The position numbers were made by a program, and so were the translations under genes. DNA of 64,000 bases, from NCBI RefSeq assembly GCF_001643305.1, contig NZ_LSGW01000066.1, positions 62,001-126,000 of the forward strand, in the 5' to 3' direction. The DNA comes from Aeromonas salmonicida subsp. salmonicida (GTDB lineage: Bacteria; Pseudomonadota; Gammaproteobacteria; Enterobacterales; Aeromonadaceae). Position 1 is the stretch's first letter, and the number at the start of each line of letters is the position of its first letter. Below the pieces are notes generated by a model, which had not been told where the DNA came from, searched no databases, and saw only the letters and a list, made by a program, of their open reading frames with translations. Positions 52,915 to 63,426 of the stretch are shown piece by piece.

Positions 52915-55294
52915 TTATTGGTGAACCACACGTCGCCGTTGCAGCCAGACGATCAGCCCGAACAGCAGGAAGCCCGGGAACCACATCAGCTCCTTGGACC
53001 AGCGCTCGGTAGGTGCCTTGACGGAGAGGATCTCCTGATCAAACTCCATGCCGGCCACTGCCGCCGGGCTGCCGAAGGTCACGCTGTCGATCAGGGGCTT
53101 GCCATCCTGCTCATAGAGCGTCAGCCCCAGATTCGCCAACCGCTCTTCACCATTGGCGCCATCCGGTACCGCAATCAACAGGGTAGACTGGCGAGCCTTG
53201 CCCACCCCATCCTCACCCTGGATCCGCAGCCGCAGCGTACTTTCCGCCTCGACCTCACCCATGGTCTGGGCAAGCTGGGCTGGCGGTGTACTGCGATAGG
53301 GATCGTGCACCATGTCCATCCAGAAACCGGGACGGAACAGGGTGAAGGCCACCAGCAGCAGCAAGATGTTCTCGTACCATCGACTCTTCACCAGGAACCA
53401 GCCCTGGGTCGCAGCGGCAAAGATCAACATGGCGATGGTCGCCACAATGAAGATCAGCACCCCATGGGCAAAGTCCACGTCGATCAGCAGCAGATCCGTG
53501 TTGAAGATGAACAGGAAGGGCAACGCCGCAGTGCGCAAGCTGTAGTAGAAGGCCGTGATGCCGGTCTTGATGGGATCACCCTTGGAAACGGCAGCCGCCG
53601 CAAACGAGGCCAGACCCACAGGCGGCGTCACGTCCGCCATGATGCCGAAGTAGAACACGAACAGATGGACTGCTATGAGCGGCACTATCAGGCCGTTCTG
53701 CTGACCAAGCGTCACCACCACCGGTGCAAGCAAGCTGGACACCACTATGTAGTTGGCGGTGGTAGGCAACCCCATACCGAGGATCAGGCTCAGCAGGGCG
53801 GTGAGCAGCAGCATCAGCAGCAAGTTGCCCATGGAGAGGAACTCCACCAGATCCGCCAGCACCAGGCCAACCCCTGTCTGGGAGACAGCACCGACTATGA
53901 TGCCCGCCGTGGCGGTGGCAATGCCGATACCGATCATGTTGCGGGCACCGGCGACCAGCCCTTCCCGCAGATCCACCATGCCATCGAGCAGCGAGCCGTA
54001 GTCATGCTTGCCATCAGTACGCAGCCAGTTGAGCAGCGGCCGCTGGGTCAGCAGTATGATGACCAGCATGACGGTGCCCCAGAAGGCCGACAGGCCCGGC
54101 GAGAGGCGCTCCACCATCAGACACCACACCAGTACCACCACGGGCAGCAGGAAGTGCAGGCCGGAGAGCAGCACGGCTGCGGGTGTTGGGCAGCTCGAGC
54201 AGCGGCTTGTCGGGATCTTCCGCCGCCAGCGGTTCATTGCTGGCAGCTATCTTCAACAAGCCCACATAGGTGGCAGCCAGCAGCAACGAAATGCCCGGCA
54301 GCGCATAGTCACCCAGCACGGGTTTGAGCCAACCCAGGCCGTAGTAGACCGCCAGCGACAGGCCGCTGATGAGGGCTGCGCCGAACGCGAAGCCGGTCAG
54401 CCGACGCAACCATGGTTTCGGCTGATGGTTGCCGATGGGCTCCATGCCCAGCTTGAGCGCCTCCAGATGGACGATATAGAGCAGCGCTATATAGGAGATG
54501 GTCGCCGGCAGGAAGGCATGCTTGATGATCTCGACGTAGGGGATGCCCACGTACTCCACCATCAGGAAGGCCGCTGCCCCCATCACGGGAGGCATGATCT
54601 GGCCGTTGACCGAGGAGGCTACCTCGACTGCGCCAGCCTTCTCTGAACTGAAGCCCACCTTCTTCATCATGGGGATGGTGAAGGTGCCCGTGGTGACCAC
54701 GTTGGCGATGGACGAACCCGAGATGAGACCGGTCAGGGCGGAGGCCACCACAGCCGCCTTGGCCGGACCGCCGCGCAGGTGACCGAGCAGGCTGAAGGCG
54801 AGCTGGATAAAGTAGTGGCCGGCACCTGCCCGCTCCAGCAGGGCGATGACCGCCAGGGCGGGGCCCAGGGCCCGTCGTGCCGCTTCCAGCAGCAACGGAA
54901 TGCCGATGCAGGCCGTGATCAGGTCCGAGGTGGTGAGGCTGCCAGGACGCAGGGCCAGCGCTTCATACATCACGAACAGATAAGAAGCCGCTCCGGCAGC
55001 AATCAGCCCCAGCGCCATGTCGCTGAGCGGCACTCGATCCCGGGGTGAACTACGAAACGCCGGAAACACCAGATAGGCCAGCAACAGGGCAAAGGTGAGG
55101 TGAATGGCGCGGGTCTCGGTATCATTGAGCACGCCAAAACCCAGCATGAAGGGCAGTGGCGAGGCGATCCAGAGCTGGAACAGGGACCAGGCCAGCGCCA
55201 GGGCGGTAATGAGCCAGCCCATGAGGCCAAGCGGCAGACGAGCGCCCACATCCTGGGCGATCAGTTCCTCGGTAGAGAGTTGTTTATCTTGCAT
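52915..55294 (-). pseudogene. TRAP transporter fused permease (DctQM type), frameshifted
   Basis: Two overlapping frames cover one TRAP 4TM/12TM fusion permease of about 793 residues. The first (ATG 55294, MQDKQLSTEELIAQ) includes SGSSIANVVTTGTFTIPMMKK and VNGQIMPPVMGAAAF. After LLELPNT it goes out of frame at about 54170-54190. The second continues with AAVLLSGLHFLLPVVVL, GMGLPTTANYIVVSSLLAP and DVTPPVGLASFAAAA, to 52915. Total length implies one extra base. The upstream TAXI-type binding protein is intact. A sequencing error must be excluded. Confidence 0.85.
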
Positions 55295-55397
55295 AGGGTT
55301 AACTTGTGCCAACGAGTACAACAAAAACGACACCCGCCGCCACAAACAGCGCAGCCAACGGGTGTCGAGGGAGTGACAAAGGCCCTTGGGCCCTCAA

Positions 55398-56369
55398 TCA
55401 GAGCCAGCCGCGCTCTTTGTAGTAGCGAGCAGCCCCTTCATGCAGCGGTGCAGAGAGCCCTACCTTGATCATGTCGGCCTCTTTCAGGTCGGCAAAGGCT
55501 GGGTGCAGGCGCTTGAAGCGATCCAGGTTGTCAAAGACAGACTTCACCAGCTGATAGACCACTTCCGGATCGGCCTTGGCGCTGGTGGAGAGCACAGCCT
55601 TGCCACCGATGGACGGGGTCGGCTTGTCGCTGCCCTTGTAGAGGCCACCCGGGATCTCGGCCTTGGTGTAGTAGCTCTTCTCTGCCAACAGCTTGTCGAT
55701 AGCCTCGCCGGTCACCGGCACCAGCACGGCATCCGTGGTGGTGGAGGCTTCCTGGATGGCACCGTTCGGGTGACCAACGAAGTAGCTCATGGCATCGATG
55801 TTGTTGTCACCCAGTGCAGAAGCCTGCTCCGCCAGTTTCAGCTCGGAAACCAGAGCGAAGTCACCCTTCTTCCAGCCTTTGACCGCCATGATCTCTTCCA
55901 TGGTGTCACGCTGACCCGAGCCCGGGTTGCCGATGTTGACGCGCTTGCCTTTCAGATCGTCAAAACTGGCGATCTTGGCATCGCGGCGAGCCAGAATGGT
56001 GAACACCTCGCTCTGCAGGGAGAAGACGGCACGGATATCATCCATGGCCCCTTCGGTCTGGAAAGGGGGCAGCCCTTTCATCGCCTTGAACTGGTGATCT
56101 GACTGCATGATGCCGAAGTTGAATTCACCGCTGCGGATGCCGTTGACGTTGGCAACACCGCCACCACTGGCTGGCGCGTTGCACTTGATCTGGTGATCGG
56201 CAGCGCCGCGATTGAGGAAACGACAGATAGACTGGCCGGCCACGTAGTAGACGCCGGTCTGGCCGCCGGTACCTATGGTCACGAAGCGCTCCTGCGCTTG
56301 TACCTGGCCGCCAAACGATGCACCGACCAGAGCCGCCGACAGGGCGCACGCCAAGGATAATCCTTTCAT
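55398..56369 (-). CDS. TAXI family TRAP transporter solute-binding protein
   Basis: A 323-residue periplasmic protein from ATG 56369 (MKGLSLACALSAALVGASF, signal peptide to VQAQ). FVTIGTGGQTGVYYVAGQSICR near the mature N-terminus and LKGKRVNIGNPGSGQRDTM are TAXI-type TRAP binding-protein motifs. It delivers an organic anion (often glutamate or dicarboxylate-like) to the fused permease. The genes are 103 bases apart on the same strand. Nearby ATGs at 56378 and 56387 are alternatives. Confidence 0.92.
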   Translation of the reverse strand: MKGLSLACALSAALVGASFGGQVQAQERFVTIGTGGQTGVYYVAGQSICRFLNRGAADHQIKCNAPASGGGVANVNGIRSGEFNFGIMQSDHQFKAMKGLPPFQTEGAMDDIRAVFSLQSEVFTILARRDAKIASFDDLKGKRVNIGNPGSGQRDTMEEIMAVKGWKKGDFALVSELKLAEQASALGDNNIDAMSYFVGHPNGAIQEASTTTDAVLVPVTGEAIDKLLAEKSYYTKAEIPGGLYKGSDKPTPSIGGKAVLSTSAKADPEVVYQLVKSVFDNLDRFKRLHPAFADLKEADMIKVGLSAPLHEGAARYYKERGWL

Positions 56370-56785
56370 GTTTTCCATCCTTTTCATTGATTTATCCCAT
56401 CCGATTCCCGGATGAATGTACGACAACGCCCTGTTCTGCGCAGGGTTTGCCTAACTTGCCTCATGCAAGGAAAGGGTTGGGCAGCAACGCCATTCCCAAA
56501 AATCACCCTCTATCCTGCGGTGAGTTAACCAGCCTCGTGCCAGTTGAAGATAATTTGGCCCCTGAGGGGCCAAAGAAAAAGTTATAAGCACTCCGATTAA
56601 GCACATTCCGCCAACACAAATCAAACAAAATGGCAAAATGATGGAATTAAATATCGAAAATTATGACGTTGATCATTCATTTTTCTACCAAAGATTAATT
56701 CCATCTGCTACCTGATGAAAGCAATACAAACCGACAGTGGATTCTTTTGTGGCCCTTGCAGTGCAAGGGCCTGTGTCATCTTTTC
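56370..56785. other. 416-base intergenic region between the TRAP operon and oligopeptidase B
   Basis: No gene is seen. It holds two perfect hairpins: TTTGGCCCC-TGA-GGGGCCAAA at 56554-56574 and GGCCCTTGCA-G-TGCAAGGGCC at 56751-56771, the latter 15 bases after the peptidase stop and likely its terminator. The AT-rich stretch 56630-56700 probably carries the TRAP promoter. Confidence 0.6.
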
Positions 56786-58927
56786 TCAGCTGCCGGCTTG
56801 GGCCAGATCCAGAATAAACGCGAATTCCAGCGCTATGTCTTCGTAAGCCTTGAAGCGACCGGATTTGCCACCGTGGCCAGCATCCATGTCGGTATTCAGC
56901 AACAACTTGTTATCATCCGTCTTCATCTCGCGCAGTTTGGCGACCCACTTGGCAGGCTCCCAATACTGTACCTGGGAGTCGTGCAGACCAGTGGTGACCA
57001 GCAGATTGGGATAGGCCTGTGCCTTGACCTGATCGTAGGGGCTATAAGCCTTCATGTAGTCGTAGTAACGCTTCTGGTTCGGGTTGCCCCACTCGTCGTA
57101 CTCCCCCGTGGTGAGGGGGATCGACTCATCCAGCATGGTAGTGACCACATCCACGAACGGCACCTGGGCGACCACGCCGCGATAAAGCTGGGGAGCCTGG
57201 TTGATGACGGCCCCCATCAGCAGGCCACCGGCACTGCCGCCCATGGCATAGACCTGATCTTTGGCGCCATACCCTTGCGCCACCAGCGCCTCAGTGACGT
57301 CGATGAAGTCGTTGAAGGTATTCTGTTTTTTCAGCAGCTTGCCATCTTCATACCAGTGACGGCCCAGCTCCTCGCCCCCTCGAATATGGGCGATGGCATA
57401 GACGAAGCCTCTGTCCAGCAAGCTCAGACGGGCGGTGCTGAAGTCGGGATCCATGCTGGCACCGTAAGAGCCGTAGCCGTACACCAGCAGCGGGTTGTGG
57501 CCGTTTTTCTTGAACTTGTCCTTGCGATAGACCAGTGACACCGGTACGGACACGCCGTCACGGGCCGTGATCCAGAGCCTCTCACTGGCATACAGTTGTG
57601 CTTTGAAGCCCGCCACCGGCTGCTGCTTGAGCAGGGTGCGCTTGCCACTCGTCATATCCAGCTCATAGGTGGATGCGGGGGTGGTCATGGAAGAGTAGCC
57701 ATAGCGCAGGGCGCTGGTATCCGGCTCCGGGTTGTAGGCAAGCCAGGTGACATAGGCGGGATCGTCGAAGGCGATCTCCTTCTCCTCGCCGCTCTGCCAG
57801 TTGATCTGGCGCAGTCGGGTCAGGCCCTGGTTGCGCTCCTCCAGCACCAGCCACTCCTTGAACAGGGCGTAGCTCTCCAGCAGCACGTCCGGGTTGGGGG
57901 CTATCACAGATTTCCAGCGATCGACCGGGCTCTCTTTGGTCTCGTACAAGCCGAAATTCTTGCCGTCCTTGTTGGAACGCACATAGAAGCGGCCACGATA
58001 GTGATCCAGGCTGTATTCGTGATCCACCTGACGGGGCAGGAACAGACGCGGCGCCTGGGTCGGCACGTTGGCGTCGATGAGACGCGCCTCGCCCGTTGTG
58101 GTGCTGGAAAGGGCGATGACGATGAAGTCTTCCGAGGTGGTGGCATAGAGGCTGACGTAGAAGGTGTCGTCTTTTTCCTCATACACCAGGGCATCTTTCG
58201 CCGGATCCGAGCCAAGCTCGTGGCGATAGACCTGATAGGGGAGCAGTGTCTTGGGATGCTTGCGCACGTAGAACACCGTCTTGCTGTCGTTGGCCCATAC
58301 CAGATTGCCGGAGGTATTTTCCAACTTGTCGCTGGCCCATTGGCCACTCTCCAGATCGAGGAACTGGATCTGGTACTGACGACGAGAGAGGAAATCTTCC
58401 GCCACCGCCAGCCAGCGGTTATTGCGGCTCACCTCCAGGGCGCCCAGGGCGTAGAACTCGTGCCCTTCGGCGCGCTGGTTGCTGTCGAGCATCACATCGG
58501 CGTGCTTCTCCCCGACCTTGGTGCGGGAGTAGATGCCGTACTCCTTGCCCGGCTCATAGCGGGTCTGGTAACGGTAGCCATTCTTCACATAGGGAACCGA
58601 CTCATCCTGCTGGGGAATGCGAGCCACCATCTCTTTGTAGAGTTGATCGCGCAGCGGCTGGGTCGGCTTGAGCATGGCATCGGTATAGGCGTTTTCAGCC
58701 TTGAGGTAGGCCAGCATCTCGGGATTCTGGCGCTCGTCATCCCGCAGCCAGTAGTAGTTGTCGACCCGGGCATCCCCGTGTTTTTTGATGGTATGAGGAT
58801 GTTTGGCGGCCACGGGAGGCTGGATCAGGGTGTCACTTGTGGGCATGGCGGACTCATCATTGGCATATGAACAGGGGACAGCGGCCAGACAAGCCAGCAG
58901 CAGAAGCCCTCGGGAAAAGGTGAACAT
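56786..58927 (-). CDS. Oligopeptidase B-like S9 serine peptidase with a signal peptide
   Basis: A 713-residue prolyl-oligopeptidase family enzyme. The start ATG 58927 (AAAGGATGCGAG before it) gives a signal peptide [19 protein letters not shown], so it should be periplasmic, unlike cytosolic E. coli PtrB. The beta-propeller spans about 80-430. The catalytic domain has the nucleophile in [12 protein letters not shown], an aspartate near [14 protein letters not shown] and the histidine in [10 protein letters not shown]. It should cleave peptides after basic residues. Confidence 0.92.
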   Translation of the reverse strand: MFTFSRGLLLLACLAAVPCSYANDESAMPTSDTLIQPPVAAKHPHTIKKHGDARVDNYYWLRDDERQNPEMLAYLKAENAYTDAMLKPTQPLRDQLYKEMVARIPQQDESVPYVKNGYRYQTRYEPGKEYGIYSRTKVGEKHADVMLDSNQRAEGHEFYALGALEVSRNNRWLAVAEDFLSRRQYQIQFLDLESGQWASDKLENTSGNLVWANDSKTVFYVRKHPKTLLPYQVYRHELGSDPAKDALVYEEKDDTFYVSLYATTSEDFIVIALSSTTTGEARLIDANVPTQAPRLFLPRQVDHEYSLDHYRGRFYVRSNKDGKNFGLYETKESPVDRWKSVIAPNPDVLLESYALFKEWLVLEERNQGLTRLRQINWQSGEEKEIAFDDPAYVTWLAYNPEPDTSALRYGYSSMTTPASTYELDMTSGKRTLLKQQPVAGFKAQLYASERLWITARDGVSVPVSLVYRKDKFKKNGHNPLLVYGYGSYGASMDPDFSTARLSLLDRGFVYAIAHIRGGEELGRHWYEDGKLLKKQNTFNDFIDVTEALVAQGYGAKDQVYAMGGSAGGLLMGAVINQAPQLYRGVVAQVPFVDVVTTMLDESIPLTTGEYDEWGNPNQKRYYDYMKAYSPYDQVKAQAYPNLLVTTGLHDSQVQYWEPAKWVAKLREMKTDDNKLLLNTDMDAGHGGKSGRFKAYEDIALEFAFILDLAQAGS

Positions 58928-59053
58928 CTCGCATCCTTTGCGCTTTAAAAGGGTTGGCAAACCTGAGCCTTGGCTCCTTGGTGTGGCCAACAATCTGCCC
59001 CTTGTCGCCCCCAGTTGCAAGTTATCAGCGCAAAACCCGCCAGAACACGTAAA

Positions 59054-59081
59054 AGGGCCACTGTCTCGCGACAGTGGCCCT
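59054..59081 (-). terminator. Terminator of the DUF411 gene
   Basis: A 12-bp stem (AGGGCCACTGTC/GACAGTGGCCCT, 4-base loop) followed by TTTTA on the minus strand, about 80 bases after the stop of the gene at 59162. Confidence 0.8.
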
Positions 59082-59161
59082 CAAACCTAACCATGAGCGA
59101 CACGGATTCGCTCAGGTGTGCCTCACATGATGGAGTTGTGTCTGCTCATGACCAGTTTGCG

Positions 59162-59593
59162 TCAGCCGGGATAGCTCGACCAAGTCTTGGTCGCGCCCTC
59201 ATGACTGATGCTCAGCACCTGATAGGGCTGACCCGGTATATCCATGCCTGGCGCACTCTGGGGCATGCCCGGAATGGTCAGGCCGCGGATCGCCGGTTTT
59301 TCCTTGAGCAGCTTCTGCACGTCGGCAGCGGGTACATGTCCCTCCACCACATAGCCGTTGACCACACCCGTGTGGCAGGACGCCAGCTGCGGAGTGATGC
59401 CGTACTGCTGCTTGATGGGTTCAAGCTGCTCGGTTTCGACGACCTTGATCTCAAAGCCGTTCTCTTCCATGTGCTTGATCCAGGTCTTGCAGCAGCCGCA
59501 ATACTGGGACTTGTAGACAGTCATCCGCTCCGCAGCCAGGGCGGAGAAGCTGACACTGCCGGCCAGCAGGGCCAGTAACAGGGACTTGTACAT
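59162..59593 (-). CDS. DUF411 family periplasmic metal-binding protein
   Basis: A 143-residue protein with a signal peptide (LLLALLAGSVSFSALAAE). MTVYKSQYCGCCKTWIKHMEENGF, with the CGCC pair, and LASCHTGVVNGYVVEGHVP are DUF411 signatures. Members are linked to copper handling. It may be co-transcribed with the 111-aa protein upstream (48-base gap). Confidence 0.9.
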   Translation of the reverse strand: MYKSLLLALLAGSVSFSALAAERMTVYKSQYCGCCKTWIKHMEENGFEIKVVETEQLEPIKQQYGITPQLASCHTGVVNGYVVEGHVPAADVQKLLKEKPAIRGLTIPGMPQSAPGMDIPGQPYQVLSISHEGATKTWSSYPG

Positions 59594-59641
59594 GACTCAC
59601 CTCGGATAAGAAGAAATACCCAAAAAATGGGGAAACTCGAC

Positions 59642-59977
59642 TCAACCGGGATGACGGGGAGGACGTTCCAGCCGCTCGGGCGGCGCATCCGGCGTATACA
59701 GGGAGGGGGCAATAAACTCAGGCCTGTCAGGCTCCAGCACGGCCACCGTCAGGCTGTCGCTGGTGAGCACCGTCATGGCGAGCGCCGCAGTAAAGCTGCC
59801 ACACGGCATGGCTTTCTCCAGGGTACGCTCGCTCTGGCTGCAATGGGGGGTCAGCGTACAGAGATCGGTCGCCGCCCGGCTGCCAAACGACATCAGCACC
59901 ATCAGCAGACTCCACAAGGGGAGCCAGCGGCGGGCGCGAGCGAGTTGGCGACGGGTCAGAACCATGACATGACTCAT
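59642..59977 (-). CDS. Hypothetical protein (111 aa) with one membrane segment or signal peptide
   Basis: The N-terminus MSHVMVLTRRQLARARRW is basic, followed by a hydrophobic stretch LPLWSLLMVLMSFGSRAA. A short Cys-containing region and a Pro/Arg-rich tail (PDAPPERLERPPRHPG) follow. It resembles small copper-linked DUF2946-like proteins in layout only, and its neighbour is a DUF411 protein. I do not recognise the family with confidence. Confidence 0.6.
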   Translation of the reverse strand: MSHVMVLTRRQLARARRWLPLWSLLMVLMSFGSRAATDLCTLTPHCSQSERTLEKAMPCGSFTAALAMTVLTSDSLTVAVLEPDRPEFIAPSLYTPDAPPERLERPPRHPG

Positions 59978-60226
59978 TAAGCAGAAGAGTCCTATGGTAA
60001 CCTCTGGCCCAGGGGGAGGGTCAAGCCCTCCCCTCTATGGTTCGCGGGATGTAAGTAGTATGGCGGGGCGCGATTCACCCACGGATCCCCGCGTCTGGCG
60101 TAACGGGACCTGATCCCGGAACTGGCGGGCCATGGCACTTCTTGATAACGTCACCGCTCAATGCATCTTCTTTTCGCCAGTACTGGTTTTTGCCAGTACC
60201 AGGCTCAGTCTTCAGGTTATGACCCC

Positions 60227-60826
60227 ATGAAACGCATTCTGGTTATCTTTTCACACCCGGCCCTGCAGAGCTCAAGAGCCAACAAGCAGCTGTTGCAGGC
60301 TATCGAAGAGCTGGAGGGCGTCACAGTTCACGACCTCTATCAGCACTACCCGGACATGTTCATCAATGTAAAACAGGAACAGGCCCTGCTGTCGGAACAC
60401 GATATCATCGTCTTTCAACACCCCTTCTACTGGTACTCCTGCCCCGCCATCATGAAGGAGTGGATGGACCTAGTGCTGGAATACGGCTATGCCTACGGTC
60501 CCGAGGCCCATGCCCTCAATGGCAAGCAGTGGCTGAGTGCCATCACCACGGGTGGCGCCCCAGAGTCCTATTGCAGCGCAGGCTACAACAGTCGCCCACT
60601 GCTCGACTTTTTGCTGCCGTTCCAGCAAACGGCACAACTGTGCGGCATGACCTGGCTGCCCCCGTTCGTGCTCCACTCCTTTCACAAGATCAAGGATCCG
60701 GAGGCATTGCGTCGCTGTGGCCAGGATTATCGCCAGCTGTTGTGTGCCCTGCGCGACGAGCAACTGACCCCCGATCAGCTCGCGGGGCAATCTTATCTGC
60801 GGGATCTGCTGGAGGGGCTCTCATGA
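60227..60826 (+). CDS. KefF/KefG-like NAD(P)H quinone reductase, Kef ancillary subunit
   Basis: A 199-residue flavodoxin-fold protein (MKRILVIFSHPALQSSRANKQLL; FQHPFYWYSCPAIMKEWMD). It belongs to the KefF/KefG family, which binds KefC/KefB and is needed for full glutathione-gated potassium efflux. It is the first gene of a kef-sirB2 operon. The ATG at 60227 is used and the open frame upstream is not needed. Its stop overlaps a 22-codon ORF. Confidence 0.9.
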   Translation: MKRILVIFSHPALQSSRANKQLLQAIEELEGVTVHDLYQHYPDMFINVKQEQALLSEHDIIVFQHPFYWYSCPAIMKEWMDLVLEYGYAYGPEAHALNGKQWLSAITTGGAPESYCSAGYNSRPLLDFLLPFQQTAQLCGMTWLPPFVLHSFHKIKDPEALRRCGQDYRQLLCALRDEQLTPDQLAGQSYLRDLLEGLS

Positions 60827-60891
60827 AACACGGGCAGCTATTTGGCCGACCCCATGAGCCTGACCAGATGTTTAAACGGAGGGCTGGCTGA
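60823..60891 (+). CDS. Tiny 22-aa ORF coupled between kefF/G and kefB/C
   Basis: ATG at 60823 overlaps the kefF/G stop (ATGA) and its own TGA overlaps the next ATG (TGATG). GGAGGGG precedes it. The peptide is MKHGQLFGRPHEPDQMFKRR plus two residues. It carries the ribosome binding site of the next gene inside (GGAGG). It is probably a coupling device or a conserved mini-protein. Confidence 0.4.
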   Translation: MKHGQLFGRPHEPDQMFKRRAG

Positions 60892-62747
60892 TGGGTCACG
60901 GATTACTGTTTGATGCGCTTATCTACCTCTCGGCGGCGGTGATCGCCGTGCCGCTGGCCAAACGCTGGGGGCTGGGCTCTGTGCTTGGCTACCTGCTGGC
61001 AGGCATCATCATAGGTCCCTTCCTGCTGGGGCTGGTGGGGGAGCAGAAGGATGTGATGCACTTCGCCGAGTTCGGGGTAGTGCTGATGCTGTTTCTGGTC
61101 GGGCTGGAGCTGCGCCCTGCCCTCTTGTGGCAGCTGAAGGGGCCCATACTCGGCACCGGCGGCCTGCAGGTGCTGCTCACCACAGGTGCCCTGACTGGCG
61201 TGGCATATCTCATCGGACTGCCCTGGCAGCAGGGACTGGGCATCGGCCTCATCCTGGCGCTCTCCTCCACTGCCATAGTGTTGCAGAGCCTGCAGGAGCG
61301 CAAACTGATGCAGAGCGAAAGCGGTCGATCCGCCTTTGCGGTGCTGTTGTTTCAGGACATTGCCGTCATTCCCATACTGGCGATCCTGCCGCTGCTCGCC
61401 ATAGCACCGGTGGCCAGCAATGGCAGTGCGGAGCTGGCTGGCTGGCAACACGGCCTGCTGGTGGTCGCGGCCATCTCCGGCATAGTACTGGGTGGCCACT
61501 ACCTGATGCGGCCGGTGTTTCGCGCCATCGCCCAGTCCCACATGCGGGAGATCTTCGTCGCCGCCGCCCTGCTGCTGGTGATCGCCATCGCAGTGCTGAT
61601 GGAGTCGGTGGGACTCTCCCCTGCCCTTGGCTCCTTCCTCGCCGGTGTGGTGCTGGCCGACAGCGAATATCGCCACGAGCTGGAGGCGGACATAGAGCCG
61701 TTCAAGGGCTTGCTGCTCGGCCTCTTCTTCATGTCGGTGGGCGCCGGAATCAACTTCAGCCTGTTTGCCGAACACCCCTTTCTCATCCCGGCGCTGGTGA
61801 TCGGCCTGATGGCATTGAAATGGCTGGTGCTGATGGCGCTCGGCTTTGTCATTCGTATCTCGCCCAACCAGCGCTGGACCTTCGGGCTGGCGCTGGCACA
61901 GGGTGGCGAGTTTGCCTTTGTGCTCTTCTCGTTTGCCTCCCAGAACAAGGTGCTGCCAGGCGACACCATATCGCTGCTCACCCTGGTGGTGGCCCTCTCC
62001 ATGGCGCTGACGCCGCTCTTGCTGATCCTCAACGATCGGGTGATCCAGCCCTGGTTCGATTACCGTACCCACAGCGATTCGCCGCAGCACGAGCAACCTG
62101 AATTGGTGGAGCACCCCGTCATCATCGCCGGCTTCGGCCGCTTCGGCCAGATAGTGGGGCGCCTGCTGCACGGCCACGGCATAGGCACAACCATACTGGA
62201 GCAGGACGCCAGTCAGATAGAGATGCTGCGCAGGTACGGCTATCAGGTGTTCTACGGCGATGCCAGCCGGCTCGATCTGCTGCATGCCGCCGGCGCCCAC
62301 AAGGCAAAACTGCTGGTGCTCTCCATCAATGACCCGGCCACCTCGCTTGAGGTGATTGAAATGGTGAAGAAACACTTCCCGCACCTTAAGATACTGGCGC
62401 GTGCCCAAGACAGACCCCATGCTCACGAGATCCTGCGCCACGGCGTGGACAGCGTGCATCGGGAAACCCTGGGTTCCGCCGTGGATCTGGGGGTGGAAGC
62501 GCTGACCCAGCTGGGATTTCGGGCCAACCAGGCCTGGCGGGCGGGACAGACCTTCAAACAACACGACAACTGGTTGCTGCGGGAGCAGGCCAATTACTTG
62601 GACGACGAACACACCTACATCAACAAGAGCCTGCAATACAGGGACATCCTTTCCGATCTGTTGCAAGACGATCAGGAAGGACAAGAGCGTATTCACGCTC
62701 ACAACTGGAACAGCGGTCTGCCCGACAACGACAAGGAAGCAATATGA
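60891..62747 (+). CDS. KefB/KefC-type glutathione-regulated potassium efflux antiporter
   Basis: A 618-residue CPA2 antiporter: about 12-13 helices (1-385), then a RCK/TrkA-N domain from about residue 400 with VIIAGFGRFGQIVGRLL and later YGDASRLDLLHAAGA. QSESGRSAFAVLLFQDIAVIPI is a Kef signature. It exports potassium in exchange for protons when glutathione adducts form, protecting from electrophiles. KefF/G-type subunit upstream supports the call; which of KefB or KefC cannot be settled. Confidence 0.93.
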   Translation: MGHGLLFDALIYLSAAVIAVPLAKRWGLGSVLGYLLAGIIIGPFLLGLVGEQKDVMHFAEFGVVLMLFLVGLELRPALLWQLKGPILGTGGLQVLLTTGALTGVAYLIGLPWQQGLGIGLILALSSTAIVLQSLQERKLMQSESGRSAFAVLLFQDIAVIPILAILPLLAIAPVASNGSAELAGWQHGLLVVAAISGIVLGGHYLMRPVFRAIAQSHMREIFVAAALLLVIAIAVLMESVGLSPALGSFLAGVVLADSEYRHELEADIEPFKGLLLGLFFMSVGAGINFSLFAEHPFLIPALVIGLMALKWLVLMALGFVIRISPNQRWTFGLALAQGGEFAFVLFSFASQNKVLPGDTISLLTLVVALSMALTPLLLILNDRVIQPWFDYRTHSDSPQHEQPELVEHPVIIAGFGRFGQIVGRLLHGHGIGTTILEQDASQIEMLRRYGYQVFYGDASRLDLLHAAGAHKAKLLVLSINDPATSLEVIEMVKKHFPHLKILARAQDRPHAHEILRHGVDSVHRETLGSAVDLGVEALTQLGFRANQAWRAGQTFKQHDNWLLREQANYLDDEHTYINKSLQYRDILSDLLQDDQEGQERIHAHNWNSGLPDNDKEAI

Positions 62748-63130
62748 TTGCCTATTATCCTCTGCTCAAACACCTGCACATGACCCTCGCCATCGTCAGC
62801 CTGCTGCTGTTTGTCTATCGCTGGATGCTTTCTCTCAACGCCAGCCCGCGTCTGCAACAGCGCTGGCTGAAGATAGCACCCCATGTCAACGACACCTTCT
62901 TGCTGCTGTTCGGGGTGCTGCTGGCTGTCACGTTGCAGATGAGCCCAAGCCAGCAACCCTGGCTGATGGCCAAGCTGATCGCCCTGGTGGTCTACATAGG
63001 GCTCGGTGTCATGGCGTTAAAACGGCCTGCTCGCAGCCAGAAGCTTATGGCGGGTGTCGCCGCACTGGCGGTGTTTGGTTACATGGTGGGAGCCGCCATG
63101 ACCAAATCGGCCTGGTCCTGGTTGGCTTGA
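62744..63130 (+). CDS. SirB2 family inner-membrane protein
   Basis: A 128-residue protein with four helices, starting MIAYYPLLKHLHMTLAIVSLLLF, which matches the SirB family. It overlaps the kef gene by four bases (ATGA). The function is unknown; SirB2-like proteins often sit beside unrelated operons. Last gene of the operon. Confidence 0.88.
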   Translation: MIAYYPLLKHLHMTLAIVSLLLFVYRWMLSLNASPRLQQRWLKIAPHVNDTFLLLFGVLLAVTLQMSPSQQPWLMAKLIALVVYIGLGVMALKRPARSQKLMAGVAALAVFGYMVGAAMTKSAWSWLA

Positions 63131-63426
63131 CGAGAATGTCCATCTGGTGGGGGGAAGCCATTCCCTCCACATCATCTTCTGCCCTTTAACGTGATTTCTA
63201 TTTTTTCTTCTCCCTAAAAACCGCAAGACAGCACTTTAATTTGCGATTTTTTCATCAATTAAAAGCCTCAATTGCCACCCACTAAAACAGTAATCATATT
63301 TAATATCATGTAGTTAATGACGTTTGTATGAAAATGGCGACAGTTGTCGCAGCAAAACTTGCGACATAGACTGTCGCATGCCATGGCTAGGATACACTCA
63401 ACGCTAAACCAGTGAAGGCATGCACC
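63131..63426. other. 296-base AT-rich control region upstream of the WYL regulator
   Basis: The first 80 bases follow sirB2 and hold no gene. 63190-63340 is very AT-rich, unlike its surroundings, and probably contains the promoter. The operator-like array lies at its right end. Confidence 0.5.
63337..63378 (+). promoter_or_regulatory. Four-half-site operator array upstream of the WYL regulator
   Basis: The hexamer GCGACA and its complement TGTCGC occur four times in 42 bases: GCGACA-2-TGTCGC (63337-63350) and GCGACA-5-TGTCGC (63361-63377, flanked by T and A). Two palindromes 10 bases apart directly upstream of the gene are typical of autoregulation by a dimer. Confidence 0.65.

Noticed and set aside
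60903-62702. 599-codon minus-strand ORF opposite the kef antiporter
   Set aside because: Gln/His-rich antisense frame; the plus strand has antiporter and RCK motifs.
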